From assembly GCA_900752305.1 (NCBI GenBank), contig CAADUV010000058.1, positions 1-7,964 of the forward strand: a DNA stretch of 7,964 bases, in the 5' to 3' direction. This stretch comes from an uncultured Oscillospiraceae bacterium. GTDB taxonomy: Bacteria; Bacillota; Clostridia; Oscillospirales; Oscillospiraceae. The position numbers and the translations under genes are program-made. Of this stretch, positions 1 through 6,136 are shown piece by piece. Each line of letters begins with the position of its first letter. Positions within the stretch are counted from its first letter, which is position 1. The notes beneath the pieces are model-generated. The model made no database searches, was not told the origin of the DNA, and was given only the letters and a program-made list of their open reading frames with translations.

Positions 1-1073
1 GTGCCAGCGGCGGTGTATGCCCCATCGCCCACCTGGCAGGGGGAGACCAGATTGGTGTTGCAGCCGATGAAGGCGTTGTCTCCCACCGTGGTGCGGTATT
101 TGTAGTTGCCGTCGTAGTTGCAGGTGATGCTGCCGCAGCCGAAGTTGCAGTGGGCGCCCACGTCGGAGTCGCCTACGTAGATCAGGTGAGGCAGCTTGGT
201 GCCCTCGCCCAGGGTGGAGTTCTTCAGCTCCACGAAATCGCCCACCTTACAGCCGTCCGCCACCACACTGCCGGGACGGACATAGGCGAAGGGGCCGATG
301 TTGACGTCATTGCCGAACCGGGCCTCGTTGAGCTGACTGGCGTTGGCGATACAGCCGTCACCCAGCACACAGTCCCGGATCATGGTGTTGGGCCCAATCT
401 CGCAGTTCTCGCCGATGACCGTCCTGCCCCGCAGAATGGTGCCGGGGAGGAGCAGCGTGCCGGAGCCGATCTCCACGTCGATGTCGATGTACACCGCGTT
501 CATGTCCAGGGTCTCCACACCCAAGGACAGCCAGCGGCACAGGTTATCCATCCGAGCGCAGAACTGCGCCTGGTTCCGCTCTGCCGGGGTGTGGAAGGGC
601 AGGGCGATGGGGGAGGTGTCCAGCGCGGGGGCGTAGACTTCCCCTTGGAAGGCGGCGTCGATGCCGTCCCGTGCCAGGGCTTCCGGTTCCACCCGGTAGA
701 TGCCCAGGGGCGCTCCGGCAGGCGTCAGGTATTCCGCCTGTGCCAGCTCCTGACCGGCGGCGAAGGAGAGCCAGACGGGCTGGGTGATGCTCAGCACCTT
801 GCCTTCCGCCACCGAGACGAAAGCCTGGAGGGCGTCGTTGAGCTGGGGGTGGTCAAAGGGGAGGATGTGTGCAGTCTGGGGGAAGCAGGCGGCACAGTTA
901 TCCAAAAATTCCCGTTCTGTAACGACAAAAAACCGCTCCACTCCAGACAACTGCAAGCTCCGGCACAGCCAAAGGGCGGCAGGAGAGAACAGCAGATTCT
1001 GCAGCAGAAGCGGTTGAGAAGCGCTGCCTGGCTCGCAGGCAACGAAGACAACGGCGCTGTCACAGTAATTCAT
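1..1073 (-). CDS. glmU: GlmU-like glucosamine-1-phosphate N-acetyltransferase with degenerate uridylyltransferase domain (partial)
   Basis: Full GlmU acetylates glucosamine-1-phosphate and then uridylylates it to UDP-GlcNAc in the cytoplasm. The 357 visible codons start at an ATG preceded by AAGGGGG; the C-terminus lies beyond the left edge, and roughly 30 residues are expected to be missing. Residues ~199-357 form a left-handed beta-helix of hexapeptide repeats closely resembling the GlmU C-terminal domain. R266, K284, H296 (catalytic base), Y299, N310, N319 and K325 match the E. coli acetyltransferase residues R333, K351, H363, Y366, N377, N386 and K392, all with a constant offset of 67 (E. 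coli numbering from memory). The N-terminal ~165 residues keep the general layout of a nucleotidyltransferase but are about 65 residues shorter. They lack the GxGTRM nucleotide loop (V-A-C-E-P-G-S instead, near residue 11), and the usual GDVPL metal-binding segment reads TQPVWL (residues 97-102). I infer acetyltransferase activity only. Confidence 0.88.
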   Translation of the reverse strand, partial: MNYCDSAVVFVACEPGSASQPLLLQNLLFSPAALWLCRSLQLSGVERFFVVTEREFLDNCAACFPQTAHILPFDHPQLNDALQAFVSVAEGKVLSITQPVWLSFAAGQELAQAEYLTPAGAPLGIYRVEPEALARDGIDAAFQGEVYAPALDTSPIALPFHTPAERNQAQFCARMDNLCRWLSLGVETLDMNAVYIDIDVEIGSGTLLLPGTILRGRTVIGENCEIGPNTMIRDCVLGDGCIANASQLNEARFGNDVNIGPFAYVRPGSVVADGCKVGDFVELKNSTLGEGTKLPHLIYVGDSDVGAHCNFGCGSITCNYDGNYKYRTTVGDNAFIGCNTNLVSPCQVGDGAYTAAG

Positions 1074-1114
1074 TGGACTCGACCCCCTTGCATGAGTAGC
1101 ATCTATGTTGTTCT

Positions 1115-1123
1115 ATTATAACA
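1115..1123 (-). promoter_or_regulatory. Extended -10 promoter for the glmU-like gene
   Basis: Read on the minus strand this is TGT followed by a perfect TATAAT, an extended -10 element. No good -35 hexamer lies 16-18 bases upstream, which is usual for extended -10 promoters. The start point would be near 1108, giving a leader of about 35 bases that includes the AAGGGGG ribosome binding site. Confidence 0.6.
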
Positions 1124-1164
1124 TCTTGACGGAGAAAATGCACATCCTTTTCTGCTTTTTTTCA

Positions 1165-1196
1165 GGAATTTCCCGTAAAAATTCCCCGTTGGAATT
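1165..1196. repeat. Three alternating GGAATT half-sites (overlapping inverted repeats)
   Basis: GGAATTT (1165-1171) is complementary to AAATTCC (1179-1185), and the same AATTCC arm is also complementary to GGAATT at 1191-1196. The two possible hairpins share an arm and exclude each other. The array sits between the two divergent promoters (1115-1123 and 1253-1281), where a DNA-binding regulator could reach both. Neither strand has a T-run after the repeats, so it does not look like a terminator. The function is unknown. The remainder of the 1074-1338 intergenic stretch holds the two promoters and nothing else I can identify. Confidence 0.4.
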
Positions 1197-1252
1197 GTGC
1201 AACCTGTCAAATAGGGCGGGCGGGGCGGATGAAATCCTGGAAAAAGGGGGAG

Positions 1253-1281
1253 TTTACAACCTACCTGGCAGGCGGTATAAT
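1253..1281 (+). promoter_or_regulatory. Sigma-A-type promoter for the DUF2156-GNAT operon
   Basis: The -35 box is TTTACA (1253-1258) and the -10 box is a perfect TATAAT (1276-1281), with a 17-base spacer. The predicted start point near 1288 leaves a leader of about 50 bases before the ATG at 1339. This location also rules out the longer reading frame that starts upstream of the promoter. Confidence 0.8.
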
Positions 1282-1338
1282 AGCTCTAATCCGTTTGAAA
1301 TGACGATAAAACTACAAAGAGAAAGGCAAACACCCATT

Positions 1339-2253
1339 ATGATTCAGTTTTTCACACCAGAATTGACGGATCGGGACTTGGTGGACTCCTACTTCCTCCC
1401 CTCCGGTTACCGCTGCTGTGAGTATGCGTTTACCAATATCTTCGCCTGGCGGGACGCCTTCCACGAGGAGATCACCGCCTATGCAGGCTACTTGACCGTC
1501 CGCTGTGCTGGCCCCCGTTATTTCTGGCCGGCCGGGAAGGGGGACATCCGCCCCATGCTCCAGGCATTGGAGCTGGACGCCAAGGCACAGGGCAAGCCCC
1601 TGAGCTTCTACTCCCTGACCGAGGAGGAGAAAGACCGTCTGGAACAGCTGTACCCTGGGAAATTTACGTTTACCCTGGCCCGGGACGGCTTTGACTATTG
1701 CTATGACATCGACCGCCTGGCCGACCTGACCGGCAAAAAGCTCCACGCCAAGCGCAATCACATCCACCGTTTTGAGGAGCACTACCCAGACTGGACGGTG
1801 GAGGAGATCAGCGCCGAAAACCTGCCCGAGTGCATCCGGCTCAACCAGGACTGGGAGGACGCCGCTGCCGCCGCCGGTCACGAGGACTGGAACGCCCACG
1901 AGGGCTGCGAAGCCCTCCGCCGCTGTCTCATCCACCAGCAGGAGCTGGGCCTGGAAGGGCTGCTGCTCCGAGCAGGGGGCAAACCGGTGGCGTTCACTGC
2001 AGGCAAGAGCCTGGGCGGGGACACCTATGACGTGTTCTTTGAAAAGGCTTACAGCGAGATTCAGGGCGCTTACCCCATGATTAACCGGGAGTTCGCCCGC
2101 TGGATTCGGAAAAATCATCCAGAGATCCGTTACCTGAACCGGGAGGACGACATGGGCGAGGAGAACCTGCGCAAGGCCAAGCTCAGCTACCACCCGGACT
2201 TGCTGCTGGAGAAGTATATCGCCGAGCTAAAGGAAGGGGAGACCCTCCAGTGA
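1339..2253 (+). CDS. DUF2156 (phosphatidylglycerol lysyltransferase C-terminal-like) protein
   Basis: This is a 304-residue soluble protein recognised as the DUF2156 type common in Clostridia, which is related to the C-terminal catalytic region of MprF-type lysyl-phosphatidylglycerol synthases and has a double GNAT-like fold. Visible landmarks are C-E-Y-A-F-T-N-I-F-x-W-R near residues 27-38, F-W-P-A-G-K-G-D near 62-69, the basic K-K-L-H-A-K-R-N-H-I segment near 133-142 and a Y-L-N-R-E-D-D-M-G region near 255-263. There is no membrane segment, unlike full-length MprF. The ATG at 1339 was chosen because the frame extends upstream past the promoter at 1253-1281; the ribosome binding site (AAAGG at 1322-1326) is rather far away. 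The stop overlaps the next gene's start. The substrate is unknown; transfer of an aminoacyl or acyl group is only a family-based guess. Confidence 0.85.
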   Translation: MIQFFTPELTDRDLVDSYFLPSGYRCCEYAFTNIFAWRDAFHEEITAYAGYLTVRCAGPRYFWPAGKGDIRPMLQALELDAKAQGKPLSFYSLTEEEKDRLEQLYPGKFTFTLARDGFDYCYDIDRLADLTGKKLHAKRNHIHRFEEHYPDWTVEEISAENLPECIRLNQDWEDAAAAAGHEDWNAHEGCEALRRCLIHQQELGLEGLLLRAGGKPVAFTAGKSLGGDTYDVFFEKAYSEIQGAYPMINREFARWIRKNHPEIRYLNREDDMGEENLRKAKLSYHPDLLLEKYIAELKEGETLQ

Positions 2254-3092
2254 GTGCAGGCATCACCCTCCGCCGTGCCACACCCGCCGACGCCCCTCGG
2301 ATGCAGGAGCTGTGGCGGCGGTGCTTTGGGGACGAGCAGGCGTATCTCGACCTGTGCTTTGACCAGGGCGGCGCCGTGTCCCACGGGATGCTCTTGGAGG
2401 CGGAGGGCGTGGTGCAGTCCATGCTCCTGGCCTTTTCCCAGGAAATGACCCTGCCGGAGGGGGACAGCGTGCCCATGTGGTACGTCTACGCCTTCTGCAC
2501 CCACCCCGACGGCCAGAGCCGCGGATACGGACGCACCCTGCTGGCTTGGACGGAGGAAGAAGGGCGGAAAGCAGGCGCCAAAGCCGTGGTGATGGTGCCG
2601 GGGGAGCCGTCCCTGTTCCGGTTCTACGAAAGCCTGGGCTATGGAACGGCTTGTTTCACCTGGGAGACCGAGATTTCCCGGGAAACCAAAACACCGCCCC
2701 GGCAAAGAGCGGAGCGGTGTGACGTGGAGACCTATCAGGTGCTGCGGGAACGGTTTTTGCAGGGCACCAGCCACGTCAGCTACCCGTTAGAGAGCCTGAC
2801 CTGGCAAAAGATGCTCTGCGACGCCAGCGGCGGCGGCCTGTTCCGCATTGGCGACGGCGTGGCCGCGGCAGAGTGCTGGGGCGGCAGCGTCATCTTGAAG
2901 GAGCTGCTGGCGCACCAGCTGCCGGAAGCCGCCCAGGCCGTCCTGACCGCCCTGAACGCAGACCACGCCCTGGTGCGCACCGTCCTGCCCGGAACGCCGA
3001 AACCCTTCGGGGTGGTGCAGTGGCTGGACAAGGAGACCCGGCGCCGTTGGAATCAAGGACAGAACCGCTACCTGGCACTGGCCTTTGACTAG
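2250..3092 (+). CDS. GNAT family N-acetyltransferase with C-terminal extension (Eis-like layout)
   Basis: This 280-residue protein would transfer an acetyl group from acetyl-CoA to an amine. Its N-terminal half is a GNAT domain: residues ~1-60 hold the first strands and helices, Y-V-Y-A-F-C-T-H-P leads into the acetyl-CoA loop Q-S-R-G-Y-G (89-94), and F-R-F-Y-E-S-L-G-Y at ~123-131 is the closing motif. Residues ~155-280 form a second, less conserved part ending in P-F-G-V-V-Q-W-L, as in two-part, Eis-like GNATs; at 280 residues it is shorter than mycobacterial Eis and has no obvious third domain. The start is GTG at 2250, overlapping the TGA of the DUF2156 gene, with AAGGAAGGGGAG just upstream, so translation is probably coupled. 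The acceptor is unknown. Confidence 0.85.
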   Translation: MSAGITLRRATPADAPRMQELWRRCFGDEQAYLDLCFDQGGAVSHGMLLEAEGVVQSMLLAFSQEMTLPEGDSVPMWYVYAFCTHPDGQSRGYGRTLLAWTEEEGRKAGAKAVVMVPGEPSLFRFYESLGYGTACFTWETEISRETKTPPRQRAERCDVETYQVLRERFLQGTSHVSYPLESLTWQKMLCDASGGGLFRIGDGVAAAECWGGSVILKELLAHQLPEAAQAVLTALNADHALVRTVLPGTPKPFGVVQWLDKETRRRWNQGQNRYLALAFD

Positions 3093-3093
3093 A

Positions 3094-3519
3094 TCACCGG
3101 TTGATCAAGACCAACCCTGCCACGCACAGCAGCATCCCCAGGATTTGGGGCAGGTGCAGGACTTCTTTATACAGCAGCACACCGATCACCAACAGCACAC
3201 AGGCCAAGGTGATGTTGCACACCAAGGGGCCGACGCTCACACTCCAACCGGCGCGGTAGAGTTGGATGTAGCCAAATTCCAACCCCACTAAGCACAGACC
3301 GAACGCGAAGGCCGTCCAATTTACCTGTTTCCAGGCGTGGAGCAGGTTCTTGTCCGGGCTGGTCACGAAGAACAGCACCAGACAGCACGCTGCCGATACC
3401 AGATAGGTTACCACCAGGGTGGCAAAGGGCTGTACGTTGTCCGGCGTGCTCTTGGAGCAGATGTGATAAAAGGTGTTGGCGCCCACCACCAACAGGACGG
3501 GCCAAATGTAATTCCACAT
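3094..3519 (-). CDS. Half-size EamA/DMT superfamily membrane protein
   Basis: This 141-residue, very hydrophobic protein has about five membrane segments (roughly residues 4-20, 32-52, 67-87, 97-116 and 124-140). It corresponds to one EamA repeat of the drug/metabolite transporter superfamily, whose typical members carry two repeats (about 300 residues). Family-like marks are N-T-F-Y-H-I-x-x-K near 15-23, V-G-L-E-F-G-Y near 78-84, Y-R-A-G-W near 88-92 and the closing L-L-C-V-A-G-L-V-L-I-N. Such a protein would need to dimerise to form a transporter. The start is supported by AGGAGG at 3528-3533, eight bases upstream. Its TGA ends one base from the stop of the convergent GNAT gene. Its leader holds a terminator hairpin, so expression is probably conditional. 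The substrate is unknown; a small-molecule exporter is likely. Confidence 0.82.
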   Translation of the reverse strand: MWNYIWPVLLVVGANTFYHICSKSTPDNVQPFATLVVTYLVSAACCLVLFFVTSPDKNLLHAWKQVNWTAFAFGLCLVGLEFGYIQLYRAGWSVSVGPLVCNITLACVLLVIGVLLYKEVLHLPQILGMLLCVAGLVLINR

Positions 3520-3534
3520 AGAAAAAACCTCCTG

Positions 3535-3573
3535 AAAAAAAGAAATCCGCAGACAAGGAAGCCTTGTTTGCGG
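3535..3573 (-). terminator. Intrinsic terminator hairpin inside the DMT gene leader (attenuator)
   Basis: Bases 3562-3573 and 3547-3558 form a 12-base-pair stem with one G-U-type mismatch and a three-base loop. On the minus strand the stem is followed by ATTTCTTTTTTT (3535-3546). This is a textbook rho-independent terminator, but it lies between the promoter (3606-3634) and the ribosome binding site (3528-3533) of the DMT gene. It would therefore stop transcripts before the coding region unless it is disrupted. On the plus strand no T-run follows, so it does not serve the other direction. Confidence 0.75.
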
Positions 3574-3579
3574 AAGGTG

Positions 3580-3595
3580 CTCAAACGCGTCTGAG
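3580..3595. repeat. 16-base near-palindrome at the DMT transcript start
   Basis: CTCAAACGCGTCTGAG equals its own reverse complement apart from one position pair that would be a G-U wobble in RNA. It lies just downstream of the predicted start point (~3598) of the DMT transcript. It could be an operator for a dimeric regulator or the first hairpin of the leader RNA. Its GTTTG arm could pair with CAAAC in the 5' arm of the terminator, though for only five base pairs. Confidence 0.5.
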
Positions 3596-3605
3596 TTTAG
3601 ATGAT

Positions 3606-3634
3606 AGTATAACAGATTTTCCCTCGTTTGACAA
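3606..3634 (-). promoter_or_regulatory. Sigma-A-type promoter for the DMT gene
   Basis: On the minus strand the -35 box is TTGTCA (3634-3629) and the -10 box is TATACT (3611-3606), with a 17-base spacer. The start point should fall near 3598, giving a leader of about 80 bases that includes the palindrome and the terminator hairpin. It overlaps the upstream region of the divergent acetyltransferase gene, for which I see only a weak -10 (TATAAC, 3608-3613) on the plus strand. Confidence 0.75.
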
Positions 3635-3656
3635 GCATAGAAAGGAAGGGTGCCTT

Positions 3657-4151
3657 GTGTACATCCGAATCGCAGAAGAAAGAGACCTGCCCGCCCTGCT
3701 GGACATCTACAACGACGAAGTCCTCCACGGCATCTCCACCCTGGACTTGAACCCCAGGACTATGGCAGAGTGGCGCGAATGGTTCGCCCACCACAACGTA
3801 GACAACCACCCCCTGTTGACCGCCGAGACGGAGAACGGAAAGGTGGCAGGCTACGCCAGCCTGTCCGACTACCGGGAGAAGGAAGCCTATCGCTCCTCGG
3901 TAGAGCTGTCCATCTACGTGGCACGTTCCTGCCGAGGCAAAGGGGTCGCCTCCGTCCTCATGGAGACCATCCTGGACATGGCCAGAGCGGACGACCGCAC
4001 CCACCTGGTGGTCTCGGTCATCACCGATGGCAACGAGGCCAGCCAGCGGCTCCACGACAAATTCGGCTTCACCTTCTGCGGCATCGTTCCGGAGGTGGGC
4101 ATGAAATTTGACCGCTATCAGAACATCCGCAACTATGCGCTGCTGGTCTAA
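3657..4151 (+). CDS. GNAT family N-acetyltransferase, phosphinothricin acetyltransferase-like
   Basis: This is a 164-residue cytoplasmic single-domain GNAT that uses acetyl-CoA. Its opening I-R-I-A-E-E-R-D-L-P-A-L-L-D-I-Y-N, the acetyl-CoA loop R-G-K-G-V-A (residues 93-98) and the ending N-E-A-S-x-R-L-H-x-K-F-G-F followed by E-V-G-M-K-F-D-R match the Pat/Bar/YwnH group. Members of that group acetylate phosphinothricin, methionine sulfone or sulfoximine and related amino-acid analogues. The GTG at 3657 is chosen because AGGAAGGG lies six bases upstream and the family's first strand begins right after it. The longer frame from 3564 would run through the hairpin and promoter region of the neighbouring gene. 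The TAA overlaps the stop codon of the convergent beta-helix gene. The true substrate cannot be read from the sequence. Confidence 0.86.
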   Translation: MYIRIAEERDLPALLDIYNDEVLHGISTLDLNPRTMAEWREWFAHHNVDNHPLLTAETENGKVAGYASLSDYREKEAYRSSVELSIYVARSCRGKGVASVLMETILDMARADDRTHLVVSVITDGNEASQRLHDKFGFTFCGIVPEVGMKFDRYQNIRNYALLV

Positions 4152-5521
4152 TCACGCACGTATCGTTGCACGATATGCCCACTCATGACCTGGTTCCGTG
4201 CCAAGGTCACATCCTCTATCCAAAACGTCCTGCCCCCATAGGCATCGGCAAATTGAGCGTCCCCATAGACCCCGCCTGAAATCGTGATGGCAGGTTCCGA
4301 ACCGTCGGCGACCTCAATCTGATTGTCTGTCACAGACAGGAGGTGGGACTGAACGGGGAGTCGGTCAAAGGCAGGCAAATCCCCTTGAGCAGGGGCATAA
4401 TACGCATCATCCGGATGGTCGGTGAGCGCCAGCAATGTGACGCCGCCGGCCACCTGTTTCATTTGGTTGTGGGAGAGGTCGGCGTGAGCGTAGTTCAGAG
4501 CGTACACTCCTTCTCCGGACAGGTGAGTGAAGGTGTTGTGCTGGATGGCGAGATTGGTGTAGCTGCGGCCGTAGACGGCGTTGTGCCCGCCGATGCCCCG
4601 GCAGAGGTTGCGGAAGGTGCAGCCATAAATGAGGACGTCCTGGGTGATGGTGTCGTCAAAGTTCGGAAACCCAGGCGCTACCCAGCGGTTGTTGACCACA
4701 TCCAGCTGGATGGCCTCCTTTTTGTCCCCCTTGCCGTGATACTCCGTGTCCAAATACCCATGAAAGGTGCTGTCCACCACCGAACAGTTTTCCACCCCGC
4801 ACAGCTCCAAATGATGCCCATTCACACACCCAGAGACCGTGACCCCAGCCAAGAGTACATTCCGGCAGTGGCCGAACCGGAGGACAGAGAAACGATCCTC
4901 CTCCGAGCGGGCGTCGAAATGCTCCAGCGGCACCTCCCACACCCCGCCGGTGAGCACCAGATTGGAGTTGGCCTCGTACCCGGCATAGGCGCTTCCTGAC
5001 GGCGTGTTCCGCAGCAGGGCAGAACAGTCACTGTCGCTCTTTCGCAAGGTCACACCCTCCATGGACAGCCAGGTGTTCTGATAGAGATGCAGCGGTTCCC
5101 CCTGGCCGTCCATCTCATATATCCCCGGCGGCAGGGTCAGCCGGAACAGGGTGTCCGCATAACGCTCCCGCTGGGTAAACTGTGCCACAAAAGACAGCGC
5201 CGATTCCAGCACCTGATAGTTGGCAACGCCCTTTCCCGCCCCTTCCTGTAATCCGTTTACCGACAGCTCCACCAGCTGCGAAAAACCAATCACCGCCCCT
5301 TGGGTCACCGCACCCGAACCGTCAAAGTCGCAAAAATCCGCCGCCGACAAGGTTTGGGGCGCATCATAGCAGAACGCCCCCGTGCAGACCACAGCGGCAG
5401 TGCGTACCGTCCCAGACACCGCCTGGGCGGCTTTTTTTGTGCCTGCGGCGGTCAGGATGGTGAAAAAAACCGCTGTCCCGGCAAGGACAGCGGTCAAATC
5501 CGTCAGACGACGATGGTTCAT
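4148..5521 (-). CDS. Exported right-handed parallel beta-helix protein (pectate-lyase-like superfamily)
   Basis: This is a 457-residue protein. Residues 1-35 look like a signal peptide or uncleaved anchor: N-H-R-R, a hydrophobic stretch from ~9 to 26, then A-A-Q-A-V-S-G. Residues ~110-165 carry the superfamily's N-terminal pattern (L-P-P-G-I-Y near 130-135, then L-Y-Q-N-T-W-L-S-M-E-G-V-T-L). From ~175 to the end there are repeated beta-helix turns, including N-G-H-H-L-E-L near 234-240, E-A-I-Q-L-D near 269-274 and C-R-G-I-G-G-H-N near 317-324. The fold occurs in polysaccharide lyases, hydrolases and surface adhesins; the activity here is unknown. ATG 5521 is preferred over GTG 5563 because AAGGAG lies nine bases upstream and the signal peptide starts there. 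It is the third gene of the minus operon, 28 bases after the Nudix gene. Confidence 0.8.
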   Translation of the reverse strand: MNHRRLTDLTAVLAGTAVFFTILTAAGTKKAAQAVSGTVRTAAVVCTGAFCYDAPQTLSAADFCDFDGSGAVTQGAVIGFSQLVELSVNGLQEGAGKGVANYQVLESALSFVAQFTQRERYADTLFRLTLPPGIYEMDGQGEPLHLYQNTWLSMEGVTLRKSDSDCSALLRNTPSGSAYAGYEANSNLVLTGGVWEVPLEHFDARSEEDRFSVLRFGHCRNVLLAGVTVSGCVNGHHLELCGVENCSVVDSTFHGYLDTEYHGKGDKKEAIQLDVVNNRWVAPGFPNFDDTITQDVLIYGCTFRNLCRGIGGHNAVYGRSYTNLAIQHNTFTHLSGEGVYALNYAHADLSHNQMKQVAGGVTLLALTDHPDDAYYAPAQGDLPAFDRLPVQSHLLSVTDNQIEVADGSEPAITISGGVYGDAQFADAYGGRTFWIEDVTLARNQVMSGHIVQRYVRD

Positions 5522-5549
5522 AGGCGGCAGCTCCTTTTGCGAAAACTGC

Positions 5550-6095
5550 TTACAGTTTGCCACCTTTCACCAGAACATATGTCTTTAAAATCCCAACTTG
5601 GGTCTTCCCGTCGGGGATCTTGTTGTTGAGCACCATTTCCACGGCCTGTTCCAGGGGAACGGTCACCACTTCCAAAAACTCCCCTTCGTCCAGATGCTGC
5701 TCTCCAAAGGCGGTCACCCGGCAGGCCCACAGGTGGATCTGCTCCGTGCAGTAGGCGGGAGTGGCGTAGCATTTGCCCAGGGAGATGTACTCCTCCGCCT
5801 GGGTCCCCGTCTCCTCCTTCTGCTCCCGCTTGGCAGCCTCCAGGGGCACTTCTCCCGGCTCCAGCTTACCGGCAGGCAGCTCCAGCAGGACAGAGTGGAA
5901 GGGATAACGGAACTGGCGCACCATCAGCAGCTCATCCCGTTCGTTCAGGGCGGCGATGGCCACGCCGCCGGGGTGGTTGATGACTTCCCGAATGCTGTCG
6001 TGTCCGTCCGGGAGGCGGATCTGATCGACTTCCAGGTCGATGACGCGACCCTTAAAAATGTGCTTGCCGCTCAGGCGTTCTTCGTGCAGGTTCAT
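5550..6095 (-). CDS. nudF: Nudix hydrolase, ADP-ribose pyrophosphatase type
   Basis: This 181-residue cytoplasmic enzyme probably splits ADP-ribose (or a related nucleoside diphosphate sugar) into AMP and ribose-5-phosphate. The Nudix box is complete in its metal-binding residues: G76, then E82, R90-E91, E94-E95 and G97. The usual hydrophobic residue after R-E is Q92, a mild deviation. The N-terminal G-R-V-I-D-L-E-V-D-x-I-x-L-P-D-G, the R-Q-F-R-Y-P segment (60-65) and L-E-L-P-A-G (71-76) are typical of the NudF/YqkG subfamily, and the length is normal. The ribosome binding site (GAGAAAGGA, 6111-6119) is about 15 bases from the ATG, so initiation may be weak or coupled. It lies 41 bases downstream of the HD gene in the same direction. 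Confidence 0.9.
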   Translation of the reverse strand: MNLHEERLSGKHIFKGRVIDLEVDQIRLPDGHDSIREVINHPGGVAIAALNERDELLMVRQFRYPFHSVLLELPAGKLEPGEVPLEAAKREQKEETGTQAEEYISLGKCYATPAYCTEQIHLWACRVTAFGEQHLDEGEFLEVVTVPLEQAVEMVLNNKIPDGKTQVGILKTYVLVKGGKL

Positions 6096-6136
6096 GAAAT
6101 GGTTGTCTCGTCCTTTCTCTGTGGGATTTGGGCGGG

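Noticed and set aside
150..1121. A 323-codon open frame on the plus strand opposite the glmU-like gene
   Set aside because: It is antisense to a clearly conserved protein, its translation has low complexity and matches nothing, and high GC content makes such shadows common.
1105..1338. Upstream extension of the DUF2156 gene to an ATG at 1105
   Set aside because: It would read through the intergenic repeats and the TATAAT promoter at 1276-1281; family members start at M-I-x-F.
1312..2193. A 293-codon minus-strand open frame opposite the DUF2156 gene
   Set aside because: Shadow frame: no ribosome binding site, no promoter and no recognisable family.
3093..3107. GATCA/TGATC inverted repeat as a terminator between convergent genes
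   Set aside because: The stem has only five base pairs and no T-run on either strand.
3540..3598. Guanidine-II (mini-ykkC) riboswitch in the DMT leader
   Set aside because: That class needs two short hairpins with ACGR loops. Only one ACGC-containing palindrome is seen, and the second hairpin has a CTT loop.
3564..3656. Upstream extension of the phosphinothricin-acetyltransferase-like gene to 3564
   Set aside because: The extension lies in the terminator hairpin and promoter of the divergent gene; GTG 3657 has a proper ribosome binding site and fits the family start.
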